Translations under genes and position numbers: made by a program
Part shown: positions 32,069 to 41,659 of the stretch, piece by piece
Numbering within the stretch: position 1 is the stretch's first letter
Layout: each line of letters starts with the position of its first letter
Notes under the pieces: generated by a model
What the model saw: only the letters and a program-made list of their open reading frames with translations
Database searches by the model: none
Told to the model about the DNA's origin: nothing
Source of the DNA: Entoloma clypeatum
Lineage: Eukaryota; Basidiomycota; Agaricomycetes; Agaricales; Entolomataceae
Reading direction: 5' to 3'
Assembly (NCBI GenBank): GCA_963565915.1
Contig: OY751488.1
Coordinates: forward strand, 3,720,001 to 3,784,000
Length of the DNA: 64,000 bases

Positions 32069-33755
32069 ATGCCCCAAGACTCAAACACACAACCCGCGCG
32101 CTCCAGCGCCAACCTCGACGACTCCAAAGAGGAGCTCCTGCACCGTCTGGCGCAGATACACAAGGAGAAGGAGGAGGCAGAGGCAAGGAAGAAGGCGGAG
32201 GCCGAGAGGAGGGCAAGGGAGGCAGAGGCGAAGAAGAAGGCAGAGGCGGAGGCGGAGGCGAAGGCGGAGGCGAAGGCGGAGGCGGAGTGGAAGAAAACAA
32301 CGAAAATGGGGAAGCAGAGGGCGGAGAGTGGAGCGGAGGAGTCAGAGGTCCGGGGGGAGACATGTCAGGCCTGTGCGCAGGCGAAGGTGGAATGCAAGTG
32401 GGCGTTGTGAGTACCCACTTCTCCATTTTCTTTTTCTTACTGACAATCTCCTTAGGCAGGGAAAGGGCACCGCATGCCAGCAGTGCAAGGACGGCAAACG
32501 GGTATGCCCGAAGACCACGCTCGGGCCAAACGTATGAAGCCGTCCCACCTCAAGGGCGGTACATGGCTTAAGGATGTGGGTCACTCCCAATCCCTCACGG
32601 CTCAAATGGTCCGCGGCCTCACCAGCCACGCCCCAATTGGCCACTATAGACATAGGTTCAACATTGGTGACAAAGTTGAACAATGCGACTGTGGTCAGAG
32701 GTCCGCCGAGGACTTCGCCCACGTCTTCTACAAATGTCTGCATCACCCCACCAGGCCACCAGACATGCCCACCTTCTCGAGGAATTCTCCCATCTGGGAC
32801 GTCTTCGGGAAATTCATCATGGATAACCCAGGGGCATTCGCCTTCCGGGATCGTCCAACGCCCAACACAACCGTTGGCGGTAGTCGCGTGGTAGCGCGCT
32901 GGGTTCAAAGGGGTGCAGCCCCCTCTGGCAAGCGAACACGATCGAAGGATAAGAACCGCACAGGCGCTTCTTTGGGGGGCAGGGCGCAGACACCCCCCAG
33001 CGCCGCTAACGGCCAACCTCGCAAGGTTGGAGTGCTCTTGTATCGCGCGACCGAATACTCGGGTGCGCATACTAACGCGTTTGTTTATAACAGACTCCCC
33101 CGTCCTGGCGCGAGGACTTTTCAGCTCAACGGAGCTTTGCGCCGCTTGTTCTTCCTGCGTACGTAGGTCCTCGGACCGATGTAGTTTACTCTATGTCAAG
33201 CGGACTGTACCCCTAGTATACCGCTATATAAATTGTTGACCAAAAAAAAAAAAAAAAAAAAAAAAAAGCCTGAAGGCCGGCGAGACACGGGCAAAACAGA
33301 AACGGGGAAAAACGGAGGAGGCCGTCGCGGAGGTTGTGGGCCCGAGCGGGGCGAAAAGCTGCTGCGGCGCAGGGGTCGCAGAGGAGCTCCGGGAGCTCCG
33401 GGAGGCTCTGGAGGAGAGAGAGGAGCGGTCGGCGAGGGTCGGTTGGGCGCTGCTCTGGCAGCTGCAAATTTTAAACAACCACCTCGCCTACCGGAACTTC
33501 TTGCTGGAGGCGGCGGCTCCGGAGTCGGAGGATGACGGAGGGGAGGCGAAAAGTGCGGAAGAGGACGAGGAAGAGGACGAGGAGAAGGACGAGGGGTTGG
33601 ACGAGGGGGAGCTTGCGGAACTGCAAGCGGAGAAAATGGAGGAGGAGAAAAAGCAGACAAGGAAAGCGGAGGAAGAAACAGGGGAAAAAACAGAGGAGTC
33701 GGAGGAAGGGTCGGAGGATGAGGGTCCGCCGGCCAAAAAGGCCAAAACCCAGTAG
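32069..33755 (+). pseudogene. Antisense coiled-coil, cysteine-rich ORF carried by gypsy-2, split by LINE
   Basis: It lies opposite to pol between the chromodomain and the 3' LTR. From the ATG at 32069 the protein begins MPQDSNTQPARSS and continues as a long charged helix of EAE/KAE repeats (32155-32290). A CxxC..C motif (CQACAQAKVEC) follows. An intron at 32407-32455 leads to a second one (CQQCKDGKRVC). Both resemble the half-clusters of a fungal Zn2Cys6-like domain, but the spacing is not canonical. Near 32520 a LINE tail interrupts the gene. After the poly(A) at 33267 the sequence resumes, with a frame change, as another Glu-rich helix (EELRELREALEEREE ... WQLQILNNHLAYRN) and a long acidic tail ending PPAKKAKTQ before the stop at 33753-33755. 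Function is unknown; a nuclear or DNA-bound protein is plausible. It could be a captured host gene or a family-specific accessory ORF. Confidence 0.55.
32520..33267 (+). mobile_element. 5'-truncated LINE tail with 26-base poly(A)
   Basis: The plus-strand frame from about 32525 to 33166 encodes the extreme C-terminus of a Tad/I-type LINE ORF2. It has the HAPIGHYR block and a zinc-knuckle-like C.CG...H...C motif (CDCGQRSAEDFAHVFYKC), as also seen at the end of the large LINE on the minus strand. A short 3' UTR is followed by 26 A residues at 33242-33267. It is inserted in the antisense cysteine-rich ORF of gypsy-2. The left boundary is approximate and a target duplication is not clear; AAGCC occurs near both ends. 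Confidence 0.75.
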
Positions 33756-33823
33756 CCCCTCCCCCCTCTAGTTTCTTTTTATTATTTTTATTATTCTTTG
33801 CAATATGAGAGTCTTGCGCAGTT

Positions 33824-36800
33824 CTATAGGTGTGATAAGGGGCCTGGTTTCTCCGGATACGCGGAGTGGAAGTCCGCGACTAAGTCCGTCGCGTGTTCGA
33901 GTTCCGTGGCGGGTAGCCAGGACTGTTCCTCATCAGTTCCTTCATAGCCTAGCCAACGGACTAGGTAGAGCAGTTTGCAAGAACACCGACGATCCAGTTT
34001 GGTGTCAAGGATTTCGGCGATTTCGGATTCCACTTCTCCTTCAATGTTGATCGGAGGAGGCGGAGTTACTGTCCGGTTCGGAATGTCGTTCGGAACAGAT
34101 GGCTCCAGCATGGAGATGTGGAAAACGGGGTGAACACCGCATATGGTGTCCGGAAGTCGGAGGGTGTAAGAGTGTGTACCATTCCTGGCAAGGATGTCAA
34201 AGGGGCCAAGGTACTTTTCAGACAGCTTTTTGGAGGGTCGTGTAGTGCGGAAAAACTTAGCCTTCACAAAAGCTTGCTGTCCTACTTCGAGCGGAGGGGG
34301 CGGAGCATGCCGGAGATCGGGGGGCCTTGATAACATTGTTGAGCTTCTAGGAATGTAGATTTGAGTTCTTGGTGAAGCTCGTCCAGGTCTACGACGAATT
34401 GTCAGGCACGGGCGGATGCGAGGTCGCGCTCCAGATGGACGGAGAGGTTCGGATGATAACCTTTATTGGCGAAGAAGGGCGAGATCCCGGTTGTAGCACT
34501 CGGAGCATTGTTGTATGCGAACTCCGCAAGCGGAAGTAGCTCGGACCAGTTGTCCTGCTGATAGTTGCAGAAAATGCGGAGGTACTGTTCCAAGGTTTGG
34601 TTGGTACGTTCGGTTTGACCGTCGCCTTCAGGATGGTAGCCAGAGGTGAAGTGCAGAGTCATGTTGAGGGCTTTTCCGAGGGAGCGGAAAAAGCGGGAGA
34701 CGAACTCCGGGCCTTGGTCGGAGGTGACATGTTCCGGTACTCCGTGCTTGGAGAACACATGCAGGATGAACAAGGTGGCTAGATCTTCGGAGGTGCAGTG
34801 GATCGTAGTTGGAACAAAAATGCTTTGTTTTGTCATTCGGTCAACAATAACAAGGATTGCGTCAAAACCGCTGGAGGTCGGAAGTGTCTCGATGAAGTCC
34901 ATGGATATGGAGTTCCATGGAAGGTTCAGAACTGGGAGTTGCTTCAGCATACCATAGGGCTTGTGGCGTTGAGGTTTAGAGCGCATGCAAGTGGTGCAGG
35001 ATTTGCAGTACTTTTTGACAAAGTCTCGAACACCAGGCCAAGTATAATCTCGTTGAATGAGACTAACTGTCTTGTTCTGTCTGGGGTGTCCGGAGAGAAT
35101 ATGGTCGTGCTTGTTGCGGAGGGTGCGGAGCCGGAGGTTATCGGAGTCAGGGACGTAAATGCGACCACTATGACGGAGGACACCGTCGGAGTCTACGGAC
35201 CAGTGCGGTTTGGGCTCCTTGAGATGGTCGGCATAGATTGGGTCAGATGGGAGTGAACGGAGGATGTCGGAGTGCAACTGTTCAATGTCCATTATGACTG
35301 TGGCGTGGAGAACAGGGGTGAACAACTCCATAGCTCAGAGAGATGCGGACAGCTGTTCTTGGGAAAAGACTGGTCGGAAGTTGCTTGGGTTTACCAATGC
35401 ATAGTCGCTATTCCCCTCTTTGGGATAGATATCCCATCGTCTAGTCAAAGAGTCCGGCTTGGTACCGAGACGTCCGGGGCGGAAGCGAATCAAGAGATTG
35501 AACTGAGAGAGGAACTCGGACCACCGGGCCTGTCGGCGGGTGAGAACCTTTGTAGTGGCGAAGTACTCCAGGTTCTTGTGGTCCGTGACAACGTCGATCG
35601 GAGCAGCGGAGCCTTCAAGGTAATGTCGCCATACCTTGAATGCTTCATGGATAGCAAGTAACTCCTTGTCGTGCATGTCGTAGTTGAGTTCCAGGGCGGT
35701 GAAGGTGCGGGAGTGGAACGCTACTGGGTGTATCTCCTTGTCGGAGGTCCGGATGGACAAAATAGCACCAAGTGCGTAGTCGGAGGTGTCCGTCCCGATG
35801 ATAATAGGTCGATCAGGAATCCAATGAGTGAGGACCAGTGCTTTGGTAAAAGCGAGCTTCAACTCGTTGAACACACTCTGTGCGGAGTCGGAGAAACGGA
35901 ACGGAGTACCCTTCCGGGTGAGTCGGGTGAGCGGAACAACGATGTCCGAATAACCATGGATGAAACGTCGATAGAAATTTGCGAATCCAAGGAAAGACTG
36001 TACGTCCTTCACTTTTCGAGGTTCAGGCCACTCTTGAATGGTCTTTACCTTGGTTTCGGACATGCGGAGACCGGAGGGAGAAAGGATGAAACCAAGATAT
36101 TCAACTGTGTCGACAGAAAATTCGCACTTGTCGGAGCAGACGTAAAGTCCATTCTTGCGGAGACGTCGGAGAACTTCCTTGACATCGTCGGGGTGCTTGG
36201 CGGGGTCATCGGAGTAAATGAGAATGTCGTCCAGGTAGACCACCACTGTAACATCGAGGAGGTCACTGAAGATGTCATTCACAAATCGCTGAAAAGCAGC
36301 AGGGGCGTTGGATAGTCCAAAAGGCATAACAAGCCATTCAAATGATCCGTAACGAGTGCGGAAAGCGGTTTTCCGTCGGCAATGCGGACAAGATGATATG
36401 CATGCCGGAGATCGAGAGTGGTATAAACGCGCGCTTTTCCGGCAGTGGAAAGGAGGTCGGAGATGAGCGGAAGAGGGTATTGATCCTTCTTGGTAACTTT
36501 GTTCAGGCCCCGATAGTCAACGCACAGGCGGAGGGAACCGTCCTTCTTTTGGACAAAGAGGACCGGAGCGCCGTGCGGAGAGCGAGAGGGGCGAATGAAA
36601 CCAATGGCCAAATGTTTGTCTATGAAGTTTCGCAGGGCAGATAGTTCGGATTGTGAAATGGAGTACATAGGGCCAATAGGGGGAGTCGATCCGTCTTCTA
36701 ACTTGATGTGGAGCGAGGGTGTCTGCTTTTGTCTTGCTAAAAACATTGGCAAAATCGTGATATTCCTCTGGGATATGGGAGAGGTCCGGAGGTTCCTCGG

Positions 36801-37440
36801 ACATAGAAACGGATTGGGCGGAGATCGTGTGGTCGGAGAGGTGAATTCGGAAGGATTGGGCACCCGGAAGTTTGCAAGCGCGCACAAATGCGGCTGCATT
36901 TATCAATGCAATATTCGGGACAACATCCAGAGTAGCAGCGGGTGTGCCGGAGTCGGAGGTCGGAGTATCGGGAGAGGTCTGCGGAGGTAGCAGAGCTGAC
37001 CTGGCAGAAGACGTCAAGGTCGGAGACTCCTTCAAGAGCTGTGGACAGAAAGTAATACTGCCCAACACCCAGTCAATCATAGGATTGTAGCGGGTGAGCC
37101 AGTTGCATCCAAGAACCATAGAACAGGAGGAATCAAGCGGAGTCATGTAGGCTGTAATGGCCATATATTCACCGGAGGAAAAGTATACAGGGAGATCAAC
37201 CGCCTGAGTAATGACGGAGTTGGACGTTCTGTCAAATAATTTAAGTTCAATCGGAGGTATGGAGGTGAAAGGGAGTTTATAGGATGAAGCATAACGGGAG
37301 TCAATAAAACAATGAGTAGAGCCGGAGTCCACAAGGGCGGCTATCGGAGAAGAATCGGAGATAAGCGGAGATGTAAGTCGGACACGGAGGGAATTGGGAT
37401 CGGAAAGAGCAGAAGCGTTGAGTAGAGCGGTAGTACGGAT
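33824..37440 (-). pseudogene. gypsy-2 pol: protease, RT, RNase H, integrase, chromodomain
   Basis: Protease DSGSTHCFID lies near 37325 and MVLGCNWLTRYNP follows. RT begins around 36680 with [19 protein letters not shown] and [15 protein letters not shown], and continues in another frame with [15 protein letters not shown] and the catalytic YLDDIL (near 36235). RNase H includes TDTSDYALGA and TDHKNLEYF. Integrase has an HHCC region (HDHILSGH ... CKSCTTC near 35090-34990) and a DDE core (SMDFIETLP, TSDQGPEF, E near 34610). The C-terminus is a chromodomain (YLVRWLGYEGTDEEQSW) ending at 33824. Frameshifts near 36715 and 36370 and an in-frame TGA (TCA at 34402-34404) inactivate it. The RT frameshift near 36370 coincides with loss of a few bases just before KTAFRT. 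Confidence 0.85.
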
Positions 37441-37487
37441 GGGTTCAACGCAGTCCTCAGGCCATACAGAGTCCTGTGGACTGCCCG

Positions 37488-38564
37488 CTAATTTTTTGTT
37501 TCGTCCGTGGTCTTGGCTTGGGCAGCGCGCGCCTTAGCCTTAGAGGCGGAGGACGAAGACTTCATGCAATCTTTCGCGACGTGTCCAGCTTTGCCACAAA
37601 ACATACAGAGGTTGTTGTCAAAACGGCGTTTGCATTCCTCCGGAGTTAGCTTTCCGTCTTTTCCGAGTTTGTCGGAGATGTCGGGCTTGGGAGCGGAGGA
37701 AGGCTTCGACTGTTTGCCCTGGTTCTGTGTCTGCGGTTTGGCTTTGGAGTTTTTATCGGAGTTTGCGGAGGGGGTTTTAGCTTCGGATTTGTCAGATTTG
37801 GATGCGGACTTGTCGGAGCGGGACTTCTTGCGATGACGTTCCCAGTGGTGAGCATCAATAGTCTGTGCTAGCTCCCTAAGTGCTGGTAATGTGCTTGGCT
37901 TTGCTTGAGTCCCAAGGACATCTTTAATCCGCTCCGCCAACCCGGAGTAGTACCGGTGATGCAGGGCGGAGCTGTCCCAGTGCGTTTTGGCAGCAAGGCG
38001 TGTGAACTCAATATTATACTTGAGAATATGTTGATTTTCGCGCATGTTGAGATTGTCCAGAGAGTCGGCAGCATCGGCAACGGGGTCAATGACCCCGAAT
38101 TCCATGCGGAGTGTGCGGAGGAATGCGGACCAATCTTCGTACCAGTCCGGGGGGTTGTCTGGGTCCGGTTCAATGATAAAATGCTCGCGGAAGAACAATG
38201 TGCATTGGAGGATGAACTGGTTCAGTTTCCGGGGATCGGAACTGTTGAAGGTGTCCGGATCCTTAGCCTTTTTATGATGCTTGTGACCTTTGCTGTGTTT
38301 GAGTTCATTGGTCATTAAGAGGAAAGCATCCGCAAGGGCTTGTGGGCCAAAAATATTCTGAGGAGACGGGGGTGCGGATTCTATGGGGGAAGTGGGGATC
38401 GGAATATTATGCGGAGGTGTGATGGGCTGAAAACCCGGAGGTGTCGGGGTAGTGGGAGTTACGGGGGATAGTTCTGTTAAACATTGTTCGACATTTTGTA
38501 GAACCTGTTGCCTAGAAGTGCCAGCTTCTGCGGCTTTTGCTGTCTTGGTGTTTCGGAGTGCCAT
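37488..38564 (-). CDS. gypsy-2 Gag, intact reading frame
   Basis: A 358-residue frame starts at the ATG at 38564, 41 bases inside the 5' LTR. The N-terminus is Pro/Thr-rich. The middle is a retrotransposon capsid region (DPRKLNQFILQCTLFF ... FIIEPDPDNP ... EFTRLAAKTHWDSSALHHRYY). A Lys/Ser-rich linker (about residues 235-300) is followed by a single CCHC zinc knuckle CMFCGKAGHVAKDC near 37610-37570, which binds RNA. It would assemble cytoplasmic virus-like particles. The frame has no stop, unlike pol of the same copy, so Gag might still be made and act in trans. Pol is in a separate downstream frame. Confidence 0.85.
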   Translation of the reverse strand: MALRNTKTAKAAEAGTSRQQVLQNVEQCLTELSPVTPTTPTPPGFQPITPPHNIPIPTSPIESAPPSPQNIFGPQALADAFLLMTNELKHSKGHKHHKKAKDPDTFNSSDPRKLNQFILQCTLFFREHFIIEPDPDNPPDWYEDWSAFLRTLRMEFGVIDPVADAADSLDNLNMRENQHILKYNIEFTRLAAKTHWDSSALHHRYYSGLAERIKDVLGTQAKPSTLPALRELAQTIDAHHWERHRKKSRSDKSASKSDKSEAKTPSANSDKNSKAKPQTQNQGKQSKPSSAPKPDISDKLGKDGKLTPEECKRRFDNNLCMFCGKAGHVAKDCMKSSSSASKAKARAAQAKTTDETKN

Positions 38565-38604
38565 GACTAGCAGGAATCCAAAAACGGTTTGAGTTCAAAT
38601 ATAC

Positions 38605-39286
38605 TGTTAAGTAGGTGAAACGTCGGAGCTTCGTCGGAGTCCGTCGGAGGTCGGACGTAGGACTGAGACCGGAGCGGAACTCCGGAAATGCGGAGGAACG
38701 ACGAAGGGGAGGGACATGGCTTCAATGTATGTGTTGCGCTGCTGTTTGTTGGATAAGGTGTCCCAATTTCAGGAGGTCGGAGAAGAGGTCGGAGGTGCGG
38801 AGGTCCTCGGAAAGATCTTGGTGAGAGACACGTTGACATGGAAATGGTCGGACGACGTCGGAGTTGTGACTCGGACACAGTACTGAGCTCGTCGAAGGGT
38901 AACGATGGAGGAAGAGCAGTAAATGAGGATGTCGTCGGCGTATTGTATCACAGCGAGGATCTCTGGCATGAACGGGGAGTAGAGGAGTGAACTTTGTTGA
39001 TATTCGAACTGAGGAACTACAGGTATGGTATGAGCTTAAATACCTAAATGAGATTACTTTATGGAGATGGTCGGAGTAGGTCCGGAGTTGTGGCGTAAGT
39101 TGCCAGCGACTGTAACGAACATCAGAGATGTCGGTCAACAGACCATGCAGAAAAGGCGATGCATAAGTAAACGGGAATATGAATATGAAATGCACGATGG
39201 CAACGTGCGGAGATGCGGAGGTAACAGATGTCCGGAATGTCGGAGGAATATCGGAGTGGATCGGAGATTCGGAGACGGATATAACA
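38605..39286 (-). repeat. 5' LTR of gypsy-2
   Basis: 682 bp with TGTTA...TAACA ends. It is nearly identical to the 3' LTR except for substitutions and the absence of the 31 bp internal repeat, which accounts for the whole length difference (713 minus 682). It is bordered outside by CAACC at 39287-39291. Confidence 0.95.
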
Positions 39287-40776
39287 CAACCAGGGTTTCG
39301 GGGATGCCATTAAGTTCTTCATCATTCATCAAATCATCTTCTGATTCATCTCCATCTGCAGGGCTTCCACTTCTTGTCGCTTCCCTGCACGCGAGCTTTG
39401 TAAAGGCATCGCAAATCATTTTCACTGGTGTGGGATACGCCAAAGGCATGGCTGCCTCACATGTTGTCTCGCAGCTTGGAGCAAATTGCTCCTGGGAGAG
39501 GATGTTGGAATTGAATGGGACAACCCCTGTCTTGCAAAACGCTGCTCAGACGTTAACCTCGGTAAGTGCCCGAATATGTGCCTTGCCATATATGGCTAAA
39601 AAGTTGCTCTTCGAAACAAGGTCCCCAGTCGAGCTTTGGTACGCGTCGCGCTCCTCGGTCCAATATTTCTTCAAAGGGCTGAACACCACAACATCAAGGC
39701 CCTGATATACATGTGTCGTGTGGGAAGGATAGCAGAGGACATCAATGTTGTGGTCGCACGCGTATGTCAGGAATTCCATTGTGTAGTGAGAGTTGTGGCC
39801 ATCGACAATGAGAACACGTCGGCGGCCTCGGGCCTTTGCCTTCGTCTTCTTATCAAAGTCTTCAATCCATGCACGTCCTATCTCTCCATCTGTCCAACCT
39901 TTCGGAGAATAACCTAGTCTGAAATAAATGCAGAATCAGATATCTTTTCAGCCCAGATGCAGTGATTGCCACTCACGATGCATGGAGTGGGTTGTCCTGT
40001 GCCCACTTTGTCAGGAATGCCTTTCCCTTGAAAATCACAGCTGGTGGAATGCTGGTTCCATCAGCTCCGATTGTCACAATGACGGTTATGTTCTCCCGAT
40101 TACCGTCGCGCTGCTGATATGTGCCATTCTTGCCCTTCCGACCAATAACTCGTTCTTGATATCCAGCACCAGGTTGAAAACCAGTTTCATCGGCTGCCCA
40201 AATGCAATCTGGATCAACTCCTTCGATTGTTTTCCCAAGGAGTTCAAACCATTCTTCGTGATTGGTAGCATTGACAGCCCAACCACGGTTTTTGTCCAGA
40301 TGCCGTGACCAGGTAGATTTGATCTCGTCCTGATGTCTCTCAATGAAGTGATCCGACCAATTTTTCCCAACACCAGAGAAGTCTGAGCTGAGTCGAGCAC
40401 ATAGAATGAGATTGGCATGCTCGTCAAGGCATCGTGCATTTAGGGGAAATCCGCGATCAGCGCATTCGAGAGCATATGTGACAATCATGTTCTCCTCTTC
40501 TGCAGTCAGGATAGTCTTCTTGGAATTGAACTCGCTCATTGACTTTCCTCCCTTGACGTGATTGCCCAAGGTGTTGTGGTTCAGCTTGATTGTGTGTCCC
40601 ATTTCCTTTCAATAATCAGCTTCAACCTGATCACAAACTTTCCAAAGCCCCAGAGGTTTTCTATCAGTCTGCTGCTGCTCTCGTTGATAGAATGCAACTG
40701 CTTGTTTCATCACCATGTTGGCCTTCTCTCTTGCAGACTGATTTTTTGTTTTCACAGATTTCACCCTTCCAACCAT

Positions 40777-41347
40777 GGTTTGGGCTTGAAAATGATGGAA
40801 ACAGGGTGTTTGGGAGCTGGGAGTAGGGCTATTGGTGTTTTTATGGTCATAGTTGGTGCTATGCACTTGTCTGACAACAGCTATGCCCTGCACACATTGG
40901 AACTGTGTGTTTTTCATGTATGAGGTGACGGAATGTACCGCAGTGGCACTCTGTGTCACACATTGTAGGCATGTCACACATGTGACACCAATCCCACCTC
41001 AAGGAGAGGATGTCGCCCAGGACAAGAACTAGGACTTGCACAACTGTTTGAATGACACTAGATGTTGCCCAAGTAGTGTTCTCAATGGTAAATCACTTTA
41101 AAAGAGCTAGATCCCTGCTCAAATCAACACAGTCATGCTGATTATTTTTCGGACACTGCCCCAAAACACCATCAGATCGACCCTCATCACACATCAAAGC
41201 TCAGAAACCCTGGCAAATGTTTGCAGACCTCCACTTATCATATAGCCATAGTTTGAAACACTTGGAGCCACGAAATACTGTTATAGGAGCAAGAAAAAGG
41301 CTACTGTACAAAGGAACGGTGCTGTACAAAGGAGTGGTGAATGACTG
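40777..41347. other. 5' untranslated and terminal region of the pogo element
   Basis: About 570 bases between the transposase ATG and the element end. No ORF of note. A short palindrome-rich stretch (near 40960-40990, repeated TGTCACACAT) and the terminal repeat GGTGAATGACTG at 41336-41347 are visible. The transposase promoter must lie here. Confidence 0.5.
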
Positions 41348-41659
41348 TAAAGCTGATTTCTTTTTTTTTTTTTTTTTAAAACCTCAATTTATATTCCAGC
41401 GCCCGATCGCAGTCTGGTCTTATACACTAAGTTACAAATTTAATGAAAACTACATATGAAGGTATTGGAGAGTAATGCCCTGTGGTCACGGCACATGTGC
41501 GGAGAGAAATATATAAGTATCCAAGAGTGGGGTCCGCCCATGGATCAAGTCCACAAGAACAGATCCTGTATATAGACTACATATGCCCGTAGGCAGAGAC
41601 CATAGTAACTAAAGAGACCATGAAAGAAAGAAACGTAACACTGAAGCTCACCCGATAAG

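Larger units (their letters stand above)
31237..39286 (-). mobile_element. Ty3/gypsy chromovirus (gypsy-2), both LTRs present
   Basis: A complete LTR element of 8,050 bp. LTRs lie at 31237-31949 and 38605-39286. A perfect 5 bp duplication CAACC sits at 31232-31236 and 39287-39291, so the element inserted into the pogo transposase. Gag, protease, RT, RNase H, integrase and chromodomain follow in gypsy order on the minus strand. A polypurine tract (AAGAGGGGAATAC) borders the 3' LTR near 31950-31963. Between the chromodomain and the 3' LTR is a 1.9 kb block with an antisense cysteine-rich ORF. Pol has frameshifts and one TGA, so this copy is inactive. Confidence 0.95.
30486..40776 (-). pseudogene. 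pogo-like DDE_1 transposase, interrupted by gypsy-2
   Basis: It starts at the ATG at 40776. The N-terminus holds an HTH_psq/CENPB-type DNA-binding region (LWKVCDQVEADY ... LNHNTLGNHVKGGKSMSEF). The DDE core includes CIWAADETGFQPG (first D), a block with VLIVDGHNSHY (second D, near 39800) and SHTTHVYQGLDVVVFSPLKKYW. An intron lies at 39917-39976. The gene is broken at 39286/31237 by the gypsy-2 insertion. Beyond it the frame resumes exactly after the CAACC duplication and runs to the stop at 30486 through a Lys/Glu/Ala-rich tail ending in an acidic serine stretch. Two in-frame TGA codons (TCA at 39546-39548 and 40609-40611) are the other defects. The uninterrupted protein would have had about 725 residues. 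Confidence 0.85.
30261..41347 (-). mobile_element. pogo/DDE_1-type DNA transposon, split by a gypsy element
   Basis: The ends are inverted repeats starting CAGTCATTCACCACTCC; the left copy begins at 30261 and the right copy ends at 41347. Both are flanked by TA (30259-30260 and 41348-41349), the pogo/Fot1 target. The repeat extends for about 24 bp to TTTGTACA. Without the 8 kb gypsy insertion the element is about 3.0 kb. Its single gene encodes a CENP-B/pogo-type transposase on the minus strand. Confidence 0.9.

Noticed and set aside
32058..32426. Proline-rich minus-strand frame
   Set aside because: It is the complement of the Glu/Lys/Ala repeat of the antisense ORF.
33213..33660. Minus-strand frames with poly-Phe runs
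   Set aside because: They run through the LINE poly(A) tail read backwards.
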